34,943 nucleotides of DNA from CAZLNO01 sp964561005 (GTDB lineage Bacteria > Pseudomonadota > Alphaproteobacteria > Kiloniellales > Rhodovibrionaceae), in the NCBI GenBank assembly GCA_964561005.1, contig CAZLNO010000027.1, forward strand, positions 1-34,943, in the 5' to 3' direction. Shown here piece by piece: positions 1 to 7,471 of this stretch. Position numbers and translations under genes: made by a program. How positions within the stretch are numbered: position 1 is the first letter of the stretch; every line of letters starts with the position of its first letter. The notes below the pieces were generated by a model. The model was not told where the DNA came from. It did not search any database and was given only the letters and a program-made list of their open reading frames with translations.

Positions 1-95
1 GCCAGATCCTGGAGGGCCTGTCGCTCGACATCGCCACCCCCGACGAGGCCCGCGAAACGCTCCAGCTCAAGGGCGGCGATGATGTCAATTTCTGA
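1..95 (+). CDS. C-terminal end of a BKACE (DUF849)-type beta-keto acid cleavage enzyme, partial
   Basis: Only the last 30 codons are visible (3-92), followed by TGA at 93-95; the rest lies upstream of the window. The tail reads ILEGLSLDIATPDEARETL and then LKGGDDVNF. This closely resembles the conserved C-terminus of the beta-keto acid cleavage enzyme family (BKACE, formerly DUF849), which condenses acetyl-CoA with a beta-keto acid to give acetoacetate and a CoA ester, as in 3-keto-5-aminohexanoate cleavage. The match is recalled from the family and rests on a short tail, so the substrate cannot be inferred. The gene converges on the island: only 15 bases separate its stop from the stop of the helicase gene on the other strand, so the island's left edge must lie very near here. 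Confidence 0.6.
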   Translation, partial: QILEGLSLDIATPDEARETLQLKGGDDVNF

Positions 96-110
96 CGCGT
101 TTCCGTCTAT

Positions 111-2228
111 CTAGCTATCCAACAGGTCCGGAACGAACTCGGAGCCCGGCTCCAGGCCGGTCACCGCAACCCGGTCGCGCGCCCGGGTGACGGCCACGTA
201 GAGCAGGTGCCGCTCGGTTTCGAAGATCTCCTCCAGCTCGGACTCCTCCGCCGCCGTCTCGATGCGTTCCTGCAGGGGCAGCACCTCGTCGTCGCAGGCC
301 ATGACGGCGACCGCCTTGAACTCCTGGCCCTTGGCGAGGTGCATGGTCCCGATGACCACCTGCCCCGTGACCTCCTCCGCGCGATCCTTCAGCGTCACGA
401 AGCGGCAGCCGGCGACCCTCGCCGCGGCCTTGGCGCGGTCGAGCTGGGCCTGCGTACGCACGAAGACGCCGACCTCCTCCGGCGCGATACCGGCCGCGAC
501 GGCCTGGGCGATCCAGTCGCCGACGTAGGCCACTTCGTCGTCTTCGGTGTCGAACAGGCCGATGTCGGGCTCCGGCCCCTCGAAAACCGAGACCGTGCCC
601 CTGCGGCTTTCCTCGTAGCCATCGACGTCGCGCACCTTCATCGGCAGCAGTTTGTCCGCCTTGCGCCGGATCTGGTGGCTGGTGCGGTAGTTCACCGTCA
701 GCGACATCGAGCGGCCGCGGATGTCCACGCCCTGGGACAGCCAGGAGTACGGCTGCTGGAAGATGCGCTGGCCGAGGTCGCCGGCGAAGAAGAGGTCGTC
801 CGGGCCGTCCGGCACGATCGCCGCCAGGAAGCGGAGCTGCGGGATGCTGACGTCCTGCGCCTCGTCGATCACCGCGTGGTCGAAGGGCTTGCGCTCCTGG
901 CTCCCGTGGTGCGCGGCGGCCTCGGCGACCGCCTCCGCCCAGGTCACCAGGTTGCGCTCGCGCAGGAGCGCCTGCGTGCGCGCGAACACCGCCCACAGCG
1001 CCTCGCGTTGCTTGCCGCCGATTCGGGTCTTGCGGCCCAGGCGCGGGACGTCGCGATAGGACTCCCAGTCGCGGAGCTGCCAGGCGTCGACGACATGGCG
1101 CCACTCGTTCCACAGGAACCGCGGCGAGAAGCGGGTCTCGCCCAGGGCGTCGGCCGCCTGGCGCAGCGCCGCCTCCACCTGCGCGCGCGGGGCGATGTTG
1201 GGCTTGCGGCCGAAAGCCTCCTCGTACAGCCGGTGGCCGATGCCGTCGACGTAGCCGATGGTGATCCGGCCGGCCGTCCCGGACTCCGGATCGACCAGCC
1301 GGCCGAGCTTCAGGCGCAGCGCCTGCGCCAGCGTCTTGGAGAAGGTCGCCAGCAGCACGCGCGCGTCGGCGTCGCGCCCGGCCAGGCGCACGGCGCGATG
1401 CAGCGCCACCACCGTCTTGCCGGTGCCGGCCGAGCCGCTGACCCGCGCCGGGCCGCTGTAGCGCCGGTCGACCACCGCCTGCTGCTTCGGGTGCAGGAAG
1501 ACGGTCCACTTCTCCCAGGGAAAGGCCAGCGCCTGTTTCAGCGTCTCGACGTCCTCCACCGTGCGGAAGCGGCGCTGGGCGTCCGGGTGGGCGAAGGGGT
1601 CGGTGTCCGCGGGCACCGGCGCCGGCGGCGTCAGCACGCCGCTGGCGACGTAGTCCAGCAGCGCCTCGGCGGTTTCGTCCGGCAGGTGTTCGGCCAGATC
1701 GAAAAAGTTGTCCTCGCTGGACTCGCGCACGGCATCCAGCCAGCCCTCGGGCACGCCGACGCGCAGCAGGTCGTCGTCGCCGAGGTCGTGGAACAGCGCC
1801 GGCCGGTAGGACTCGGCCGGCACCTCGGACGTGCGTAGCACCGGCGAACCGGGCTCCAGCCGTCCCTTGCGCGACCAGCCGTCCTCGCCGGGGACCGGCA
1901 GCTCGCGCAGCTCCACGATCTGCGCCGCACCGGTCCGCGGATGCGCCTCGATCCGCCGCCGCGCGGCCCAGGCATAGGCGTCGTCGTGATGGTCGACATA
2001 GCACAGCAGGAAGCTGGAGTCCGTCTTGTGCACCACCAGCCGGATGTCGTCGTTGACCCGCACGGTCCAGAAGTGCGGGTCCTTCGACGCCTCGACGCGA
2101 TGGAACCGCAGCCCCGGATGCGCCAGGTCGAGCTGCAGGTCGAACGCCGCCGTCTTCGCCGCCTTCTGCTCCGCCGCCGTCAGCCGCGCCAGGCTGTCCG
2201 TGAAGGTCTTGGCAATGCGGAAGTGCAT
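111..2228 (-). CDS. RelE/ParE-fold domain fused to a UvrD-like superfamily 1 helicase
   Basis: The protein has 705 residues. Residues 1-95 resemble a RelE/ParE-type mRNA interferase fold (RFHRVEASKDPHFWTVRV, then DIRLVVHK and LLCYVDHHDDAYAWA). A linker of about 150 residues follows. The rest is an SF1A helicase: Walker A GSAGTGKT at 265-272, motif II DEAQD at 455-459, NYR at 513-515, motif V TMHLAKGQEF near 628-637 and motif VI LYVAVTRARD near 676-685. The toxin-like domain may be an RNase or only a ribosome- or protein-binding module; its catalytic residues cannot be assigned by eye. The ATG at 2228 is kept because the RelE-like fold begins at once, although no good ribosome binding site precedes it. 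It is the last gene of the minus-strand island, 52 bases after the small acidic gene. Helicase activity on DNA is expected from the family; a role in phage defence is inferred from context. Confidence 0.85.
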   Translation of the reverse strand: MHFRIAKTFTDSLARLTAAEQKAAKTAAFDLQLDLAHPGLRFHRVEASKDPHFWTVRVNDDIRLVVHKTDSSFLLCYVDHHDDAYAWAARRRIEAHPRTGAAQIVELRELPVPGEDGWSRKGRLEPGSPVLRTSEVPAESYRPALFHDLGDDDLLRVGVPEGWLDAVRESSEDNFFDLAEHLPDETAEALLDYVASGVLTPPAPVPADTDPFAHPDAQRRFRTVEDVETLKQALAFPWEKWTVFLHPKQQAVVDRRYSGPARVSGSAGTGKTVVALHRAVRLAGRDADARVLLATFSKTLAQALRLKLGRLVDPESGTAGRITIGYVDGIGHRLYEEAFGRKPNIAPRAQVEAALRQAADALGETRFSPRFLWNEWRHVVDAWQLRDWESYRDVPRLGRKTRIGGKQREALWAVFARTQALLRERNLVTWAEAVAEAAAHHGSQERKPFDHAVIDEAQDVSIPQLRFLAAIVPDGPDDLFFAGDLGQRIFQQPYSWLSQGVDIRGRSMSLTVNYRTSHQIRRKADKLLPMKVRDVDGYEESRRGTVSVFEGPEPDIGLFDTEDDEVAYVGDWIAQAVAAGIAPEEVGVFVRTQAQLDRAKAAARVAGCRFVTLKDRAEEVTGQVVIGTMHLAKGQEFKAVAVMACDDEVLPLQERIETAAEESELEEIFETERHLLYVAVTRARDRVAVTGLEPGSEFVPDLLDS

Positions 2229-2280
2229 GGAGGGGGATTAAGCATACCGCAATTGGGGTGACCTGCCCATCAAGATATTT

Positions 2281-2631
2281 TCACTCGTAAAATGTGGCTG
2301 TGTCCACCTCTACGTCGTCAACGATGACCCGTCCTTCTTCCAGGCGTCCCGAGAAATGGCCCGGAAACACCTCTGTCCGCCAATCAAGATCTTCGTCATC
2401 ATCAAAATTCATTGTTACTGATAATTCACATAGACCAGAAAAATTTCTTCCGTCAAATGAAATTTGCTTCTCATAGACATCAACATCGTCGACCTCGGTC
2501 CGGCTCGACAGATCATCCAAGTCCTTTTTACCAGTATAGCGACGCTCGACCAGAACTTTATGACGCACTGCCTCTGCAATCTTGGCCGCTTCGGTCGCCG
2601 GAGCCAGCGTCTTGGCGTCAACGGCAGTCAT
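2281..2631 (-). CDS. small acidic protein of unknown function
   Basis: The 116-residue protein is rich in Asp and Glu, with clusters such as DDLDDLSSRTEVDDVDVYE-like and FDDDEDLDW, and I recognise no family. The ATG at 2631 is supported by a GGGAGGA ribosome binding site a few bases upstream. It sits 16 bases after the FRG gene and 52 bases before the RelE-helicase gene, so it is very probably co-transcribed with them. Its DNA is visibly richer in A and T than its neighbours, pointing to a separate origin. The acidic character would fit a nucleic-acid mimic, an inhibitor of the neighbouring helicase or FRG protein, or an antitoxin-like partner, but this is inference only. No signal peptide or membrane segment is seen. 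Confidence 0.75.
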   Translation of the reverse strand: MTAVDAKTLAPATEAAKIAEAVRHKVLVERRYTGKKDLDDLSSRTEVDDVDVYEKQISFDGRNFSGLCELSVTMNFDDDEDLDWRTEVFPGHFSGRLEEGRVIVDDVEVDTATFYE

Positions 2632-2647
2632 GTCATCCTCCCGGGGC

Positions 2648-3484
2648 CTAGATTCGGAACCGGCCCACCCCGATGCTTCGTTCGTAGCGCCATTGCAGAG
2701 TCTCGTTCAGCCCATCCAGATCGGCCATGGCATGAGAGGCGTCCATGCCGAACTGATAAAGGCGCTTTCGGAAGAAGTGTCGCATGTCGGGCGGAATTTC
2801 GAAAGTCTCATGCCGACGGCGCCTGCCCGGCTCCCATGGCTGATCGGGGTGGGGGTGCACGGTGAAATACCCGCGCTGCGCCACGATGCGCGGCACCACC
2901 GCCGACGGCGCCACGAACTTGACCTCGTCCAGGAGGAACGGGGCCGGCTTTCGGGGATCGGATGCAGGCGGCTCGACGTCGCTCCCGTTCTCAGCCGGTG
3001 GCGCCTGCCCGGGTACAAGCGGAATCGCGTATTTGTCGTCCGCCGAGACCCGCACCGCGTGAACGACCGCTGTTTTCTCGGCTTCGTCGGTGGCACGATC
3101 CGATACGGCGAAGAAGGCCGCCATCAAGGGGTTGCTGGTCCAGTCGAGCAGCCTGGTCGGCAAACGATGATGCTGCGCCACGAACAGAAGGTCCCAGTTG
3201 CTCAAATGCCTGTCGCCAAGAAAATATCGCGACTGGCGCACGAAGGACTCAAAAATCGCAAGCTCCTTCTCGGGCTGATAACCTTGGTTACCAATGCGCC
3301 CGATCTTTGGCTGCAAAGTCCAGTCTTCGTCGCCGTGGCCGCGAAACATCCAATTGCTGGCTGTTAAGCGGTCCAACCATTGCAGGAAGTCATGCCAGTG
3401 CGTTTCACGGCGCTTCAGGATGTTCGAACCCGTTGCCACCGTTCTCGACTCCCAAGTTGCCGTAACACCCGTCGCGTGTATCAT
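2648..3484 (-). CDS. FRG-domain protein
   Basis: The product has 278 residues from the ATG at 3484. An in-frame GTG at 3437-3439, with GGGAG just upstream, is a credible alternative start that would remove 15 residues. The FRG domain is plain: NWMFRGHGDEDWTLQPKIGR at about 44-63 contains the name-giving F-R-G, and LLFVAQHHRLPTRLLDW followed by TSNPLMAAFFAV (about 99-127) is the second conserved block. FRG domains are common in bacterial defence neighbourhoods; the biochemical activity is not established in general. The open frame runs on upstream to 4669, but that part is only the shadow of mod. The gene lies 104 bases after the mod stop and 16 bases before the small acidic gene, in an operon-like row. 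A role as effector or sensor in the island is inferred. Confidence 0.85.
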   Translation of the reverse strand: MIHATGVTATWESRTVATGSNILKRRETHWHDFLQWLDRLTASNWMFRGHGDEDWTLQPKIGRIGNQGYQPEKELAIFESFVRQSRYFLGDRHLSNWDLLFVAQHHRLPTRLLDWTSNPLMAAFFAVSDRATDEAEKTAVVHAVRVSADDKYAIPLVPGQAPPAENGSDVEPPASDPRKPAPFLLDEVKFVAPSAVVPRIVAQRGYFTVHPHPDQPWEPGRRRRHETFEIPPDMRHFFRKRLYQFGMDASHAMADLDGLNETLQWRYERSIGVGRFRI

Positions 3485-3588
3485 AGGTGGCGACAACCCG
3501 CAACCGGCGCCTGTCTGTCTCTGGCCGCTCGCGATTTGCGATCGAGTCTCTCGGACGTGAGTCCTTCGCGTTCGTGCAAGCCCCCCCT

Positions 3589-6564
3589 TCACACCCCGAA
3601 CACCTGCATCACCTCGTCGCCGAAGTGGTTGATGACCTTCACGGCGATGCGCCCGGTCTCGGGGCGGGGGAAGGGGCGGGAGACGTCGCGGTGGAGGGTG
3701 GCCCAGGCGTCCTCGCCGATCTCGGCCTTCAGCGCGGTCTTGAGCGCCTTGTAGGGATCGTGGCCGCCCAGGAAGTAGGCGTGGCGGACGAAGAAGCTTT
3801 CCTCGTTGTAGTCGGTGTCGACGAACCAGGCCGCGATGTCCTCGGTGCCGCCGCTGCGCACCTCGCCCTTGGCGGGGTCGAAGATGTCCAGGCCTCGGAT
3901 GCGCACGCGCAGCCGCCCGTCGCCGGCGTCCTCGATGTCCACGTCGGGCTCGCCGAAGACGACGAAGAGGTTGCCGCCGCCGGTGTTCTTCAGCTCGTCG
4001 GCCATGTGCAGGTCCGGGTTCATGCGCGCGCGCACCACGCGGACGGGGCCCAGCTTGTCGAACTCGCTGGCGTGGGCGTCGAAGTTGAAGGCGCAGGCGA
4101 TCAGCAGGTCGAAGCCGGCCTCCGCCGCCTCGCGCGCCGCCGCCACCAGGTCCGGCCGGCCGACGGTGCCGAACTCCGGGCCGATGAAGATGCCGGCCTT
4201 GCGCTCCCGCTCTCCCTCCGGAAAGCGGCCCTCGGCGGCGATGCGCTCGCCCGGCCAGGGGGTCAGGCTGGTGAACTCGATCCGGTCTTCCTTGTGGCTC
4301 TGCTGCACCCCCGACAGCTTCAGGTGGTCCAGCACCACCTGGGTGAAGCGGCCGGGGTCGGCGCCGTTGCCGGTCGGGGGCACGTGCGCCGCGCCGTCGC
4401 CCTCCGCGGCGGCGATCTCGGCGGCCAGGACGTCCTCGTCGCCGGCGATCACGCGGTGCGGCGACAGGCTCTCGAAGGTGAAGGGCCCGGCCACGCGCAC
4501 GCGGTTCGGGTCCGCGTAGGGCTGGTCGTAGAGATATTCCTGCTCCGCCTGGCGGGCGATCGCCGCGTCGATCTCGCGCTGGCGTTCGATGCGGCCCTCC
4601 CACCAGCGGGCCAGCAGGTCCTTCGCCGCGTCCGGCCAGTCCGCCGGCGCCTCGCGGGGGAGTTGCCATTCCTGTAGGGCGGCTTCGCGAAGCAAGCCGC
4701 CATTGTCGGTGCCGTCGTCGCCATGGTGGCTTGCCTTCGGCGAAGCCACCCTACGGGGTGCCGTCTCGGCATCGCCGACCGCGCGTCCCAGCGCCCGGTT
4801 GATGCCGGCGCGCAGGGGCTCCAGCGTTTCCTGCCAGCGGTCCCAGATAACGTCGATCTCGGCGTTGTTGGCGATGGACTTCAGGGTGATGTGCGGCACG
4901 CGCTTGTAGACGAAGCCGTGGCGGATGTCGCCGTGGGTGGGGGCCTGGCTCGGCGGCTTGCCGGCCAGCTCGGCCGCCTTGCGCTGGCCCTCGGGGCTGT
5001 CGGCCAGCAGGTAGTAGGGGTAGCGCGCGCCCATGATCCGCGCGCGGGCGAGCGCCAGGGCGACGCGCGAGGTGTCGATGGTGATCCAGCGCCGCCCCCA
5101 CTGCTCCGCCACCGTCGCCGTGGTGCCGCTGCCGCAGGTCGGGTCCAGCACCAGATCGCCCGGATCGGTGGTCATCAGGATGCAGCGTTGGATGAGTCGT
5201 GGTGCAGTCTCTACAACGTAGATCTTATCAGAAGCGCCCCCGGTATCGGACCATATATTGTGCAACCCGTAGACCGAAAAATCATCAATAAAACGTATAT
5301 ATCTTGCAGCATTCTTCTGGCCAATTACTCTATCACTTTTTATAAGCCGACTCATCCCTTGTTCATTTGTTTTCCACCGCGCTTTCTCTGTAGGATAAAA
5401 AATTCTTCCGTTTACAGTAATTCGAAACCAACTTGCAGCACCGTCTCCCTTTTCTCGTCCCATAGAAGCAGATTGTAGATTATCAGCAGTGAATGCCCGA
5501 GCTCCTTCTGGTAATTCTTCCAAGCCACGCCATTCGCCCTGAGTCAACGACCTCACTGTACCATCATTTAAGCGCATCAGTGTATAATGTTCTGAGCCAT
5601 TTTCACCCAAAATTTTCTGTTTATATAGTTCATTATATTTCATTTTATTTAAATGTTTAGCAAACCATATTATATAATCGGCCACATTGGACAGAAACGG
5701 GTTAGTTGAAGATGTCGTCTTTTGAACTGTTATGAGACTGACAAAATTATCTTTCCCAAACACTTCCTCAAGAAGAGATCGGATTATGTGCACGTTCTCG
5801 TCGCCGATCTGGACGAAGATGCTGCCGCTGTCGCTCAGCAGGTCGCGGGCGACGGTCAGGCGGTCGCGCAGGTAGGTGAGGTAGCTGTGGATGCCCTGCC
5901 GCCAGGTGTCGCGAAAGGCCTTGATCTGTTCGGGCTCGCGGCTGATCTGGTCGAGCTTGCCGTCCTTGACGTCGCGCGAGCGGGTGGAGACCTGCCAGTT
6001 CGAGTTGAACTTGATGCCGTAGGGCGGGTCGATGTAGATGCACTGCACCTTGCCGCGGAACTGCTCCTTCTCCGCCAGCGAGGCCATGACCTGCAGGCTG
6101 TCGCCCAGGATCATGCGGTTGGTCCAGTGCTGGTCGTGGGCGTAGAACTCGGTCTTCGCCTCGGGATCGGCCGCCAGCCCGTTGAAGTCGGCGAAGAGGT
6201 CGGGCGCGTCGTCCTCCTCCGCCCCGCGCCGCTTGCGCGCCTGGCGCTTCAGGTCGTCGACGATGGCCTTGGGGTGGATCTTCTCCTGGATGTAGATCGG
6301 AGGCGCGACGGTCACGAGGTCGGACCAGTCCTGCTCGTCCTTGCCCTTCCAGACGAGCTGCGGGTCCAGGTCCGCATCGCGCGGCCGGCGCGCGCCCTCT
6401 TCCAGCGGCGTGTCGCGTTCGTAGCGCACCTCCTCCGGCCGCACCCGCGGGTCCCGCTCGGCAAACGACTGCATCTCCGCGGTGGGATTGTTCCGCCGCG
6501 TCGCCTCCTCGTGGGTGAGGGTTTCGATTTTTTTCTTGCGCGAACTTTCGGTCTTCTTCGCCAT
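3589..6564 (-). CDS. mod: type III-like site-specific DNA adenine methyltransferase, large form
   Basis: The 991-residue protein is predicted to transfer a methyl group from S-adenosylmethionine to adenine in a specific site and so protect host DNA from the companion nuclease at 8590-11646. The catalytic motif IV DPPYG is at 179-183 and the SAM-binding motif DPTCGSGTT at 474-482, an order typical of beta-class N6-adenine and type III Mod enzymes. The target-recognition domain should lie between them and coincides with a strikingly AT-rich stretch, residues 265-455. At 991 residues it is far longer than classic Mod proteins of about 600-650; the extra 300 or so C-terminal residues include GIFIGPEFGTVGRPDLVAAA and CAFNFDAHASEFDKLGPVRV. 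A REP-like palindrome pair lies in frame near residues 603-631. The start MAKKT follows the NYN stop by 8 bases, implying coupled expression. Confidence 0.93.
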   Translation of the reverse strand: MAKKTESSRKKKIETLTHEEATRRNNPTAEMQSFAERDPRVRPEEVRYERDTPLEEGARRPRDADLDPQLVWKGKDEQDWSDLVTVAPPIYIQEKIHPKAIVDDLKRQARKRRGAEEDDAPDLFADFNGLAADPEAKTEFYAHDQHWTNRMILGDSLQVMASLAEKEQFRGKVQCIYIDPPYGIKFNSNWQVSTRSRDVKDGKLDQISREPEQIKAFRDTWRQGIHSYLTYLRDRLTVARDLLSDSGSIFVQIGDENVHIIRSLLEEVFGKDNFVSLITVQKTTSSTNPFLSNVADYIIWFAKHLNKMKYNELYKQKILGENGSEHYTLMRLNDGTVRSLTQGEWRGLEELPEGARAFTADNLQSASMGREKGDGAASWFRITVNGRIFYPTEKARWKTNEQGMSRLIKSDRVIGQKNAARYIRFIDDFSVYGLHNIWSDTGGASDKIYVVETAPRLIQRCILMTTDPGDLVLDPTCGSGTTATVAEQWGRRWITIDTSRVALALARARIMGARYPYYLLADSPEGQRKAAELAGKPPSQAPTHGDIRHGFVYKRVPHITLKSIANNAEIDVIWDRWQETLEPLRAGINRALGRAVGDAETAPRRVASPKASHHGDDGTDNGGLLREAALQEWQLPREAPADWPDAAKDLLARWWEGRIERQREIDAAIARQAEQEYLYDQPYADPNRVRVAGPFTFESLSPHRVIAGDEDVLAAEIAAAEGDGAAHVPPTGNGADPGRFTQVVLDHLKLSGVQQSHKEDRIEFTSLTPWPGERIAAEGRFPEGERERKAGIFIGPEFGTVGRPDLVAAAREAAEAGFDLLIACAFNFDAHASEFDKLGPVRVVRARMNPDLHMADELKNTGGGNLFVVFGEPDVDIEDAGDGRLRVRIRGLDIFDPAKGEVRSGGTEDIAAWFVDTDYNEESFFVRHAYFLGGHDPYKALKTALKAEIGEDAWATLHRDVSRPFPRPETGRIAVKVINHFGDEVMQVFGV
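4672..4758. repeat. inverted pair of REP-like palindromes inside mod
   Basis: Two short palindromes stand in opposite orientation. The left one has stem GGCGGCTT (4678-4685) with AAGCCGCC (4694-4701); the right one has GGTGGCTT (4725-4732) with AAGCCACC (4743-4750). The left unit also aligns with the reverse complement of the right one, both beginning GTAGGG and reading on as GGCTTCGC. This is the architecture of a paired REP element. It is read through in frame and encodes a low-complexity linker (residues about 603-631) of the methyltransferase. I saw no other copy in the window, so assignment to a genomic REP family is inference. Confidence 0.65.
5195..5785 (-). other. AT-rich target-recognition segment of mod
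   Basis: Base composition drops sharply here, to roughly 40% GC by eye, while the coding DNA on both sides is near two-thirds GC. The segment encodes residues of about 260-457, exactly the interval between the catalytic DPPYG block and the SAM-binding CGSGTT block, where the target-recognition domain of beta-type methyltransferases lies. The reading frame is unbroken. The pattern suggests that only the specificity-determining part was replaced by recombination with a foreign allele. Confidence 0.7.
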
Positions 6565-6572
6565 CGGATCCG

Positions 6573-7319
6573 CTACACTTGGTTTTTGGGCTGGTCGAAG
6601 CTCGAAAGCGAGACGTCCGACGCGGGCGCGGCGTGTCGGCGGGAAGGGTTGGCGAACCCGCTCCGCAGCCCGTCGACGTGTTCATAGAGATCGCCGGAAA
6701 CGTCCTTCCAGAGCGGGTCGAGAATGACACGCACGCCTTCGCGACGCGCGAGTTTGGCCGACGGCACGAAATCGGCATCGCCGGCCACGAGAATGATCGT
6801 ATCGACCTGGCGCTTCAGCGTCAGGGAGGTCACGTCCACGCTGATTCGCATGTCGACCGCCTTCTGGCGGATCCCCGGCTCGAAATCGGCATCGGTCAGG
6901 TCGCTGACGGCTTTCTTTCCCCTGAGGATTGCCTTTTGCGTGTCCTCCCGCATGATCCAGCCGCGTTCGCGGATGGTCTCGCCCAGTCGGACGGCGAAAT
7001 TGGGACGGCGCCGCAGGGCATCGAACAGAGCCTTGCGAAATTTTGCGTGGTCGGTTTTCGCATAGTCGATCGCTCGGCCGCTGACGGGCCGGTGCTCTTT
7101 TCGCTCATAGGGGCGGCCGTCATAAAAGAAGCAGCGGTACAACAGGCCATGCGGCTCCTGATGGCCCGCCAGGCGGTTCAATTGTTTGAGATGCGAATCG
7201 ACAAGCTGCGCAACCGCGCGGACCACGGCCGCGGGCTCCCGAGAGTCGACATCGGGCCGAACCGTTGGCAGGCGCTTGAGGAAATAGCCGCCATCAATGA
7301 GCAGGGCCGCCTTGGTCAT
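6573..7319 (-). CDS. NYN-domain (PIN-like) protein, putative RNase
   Basis: The 248-residue protein has a NYN/LabA-like PIN fold. ALLIDGGYF at the N-terminus supplies the first acidic residue (D9), KAVDMRISVDVTSL supplies D156 and D162, and LVAGDADFVPSAKLARREG supplies D181 and D183, so the acidic metal-binding set looks complete. Such domains are predicted metal-dependent RNases. A basic region and a short Ser/Pro-rich tail follow. The ATG at 7319 has a strong GAGGAGG ribosome binding site. Its stop lies 8 bases before the mod start, so NYN and mod are almost certainly translated from one message, with two promoter-like repeats upstream at 7412-7470. Solo NYN proteins also occur outside defence loci; the position between res and mod suggests, but does not prove, a role in restriction or abortive infection. 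Confidence 0.88.
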   Translation of the reverse strand: MTKAALLIDGGYFLKRLPTVRPDVDSREPAAVVRAVAQLVDSHLKQLNRLAGHQEPHGLLYRCFFYDGRPYERKEHRPVSGRAIDYAKTDHAKFRKALFDALRRRPNFAVRLGETIRERGWIMREDTQKAILRGKKAVSDLTDADFEPGIRQKAVDMRISVDVTSLTLKRQVDTIILVAGDADFVPSAKLARREGVRVILDPLWKDVSGDLYEHVDGLRSGFANPSRRHAAPASDVSLSSFDQPKNQV

Positions 7320-7411
7320 GGCGCCCTCCTCAACGAAAAAGCCCCCAGGGATCGGCCGCGCTCAGGATCGCGAGGAGCACGACGTACTGCCAGGGGGCGG
7401 ATTACGTCAAT

Positions 7412-7440
7412 AATATAGTGCTTCAATGAGGCCCTGGCAA
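7412..7440 (-). promoter_or_regulatory. sigma70-type promoter candidate for NYN-mod
   Basis: On the minus strand TTGCCA (7440-7435) and TATATT (7417-7412) are separated by exactly 17 bases. Each hexamer differs from consensus at one position. The predicted start of transcription is near 7405, about 85 bases before the NYN start codon. Confidence 0.55.
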
Positions 7441-7471
7441 TATCACAGTGCTTCAATGAGGCCCTGGCAAT
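7417..7471. repeat. tandem direct repeat, 25 identical bases at 30-base period
   Basis: The same 25 bases occur at 7417-7441 and 7447-7471, so the repeat period is 30. Each copy contains a minus-strand TTGCCA and the same 17-base spacer; the first is followed by TATATT and the second by TGTGAT. The simplest reading is a duplicated promoter or operator. Only two copies exist and the gap between them is 5 bases, so it is not a CRISPR array. Confidence 0.75.

Noticed and set aside
90..130. Attachment-site copy of the tRNA-Gln 3' end at the left edge of the island
   Set aside because: No stretch resembling the tRNA 3' end was found near the BKACE/helicase junction.
207..1838. Plus-strand open frame of 543 codons opposite the helicase gene
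   Set aside because: Antisense shadow in GC-rich DNA; the opposite strand has all SF1 helicase motifs.
3485..4669. Long N-terminal extension of the FRG gene
   Set aside because: The reading frame is open only because it is the shadow of the GC-rich mod gene on the same strand; the translated sequence is Arg/Gly/Pro-rich noise.
7417..7471. CRISPR-like repeat
   Set aside because: Only two copies with a 5-base gap, no spacers and no cas genes; the promoter-like hexamers explain it better.
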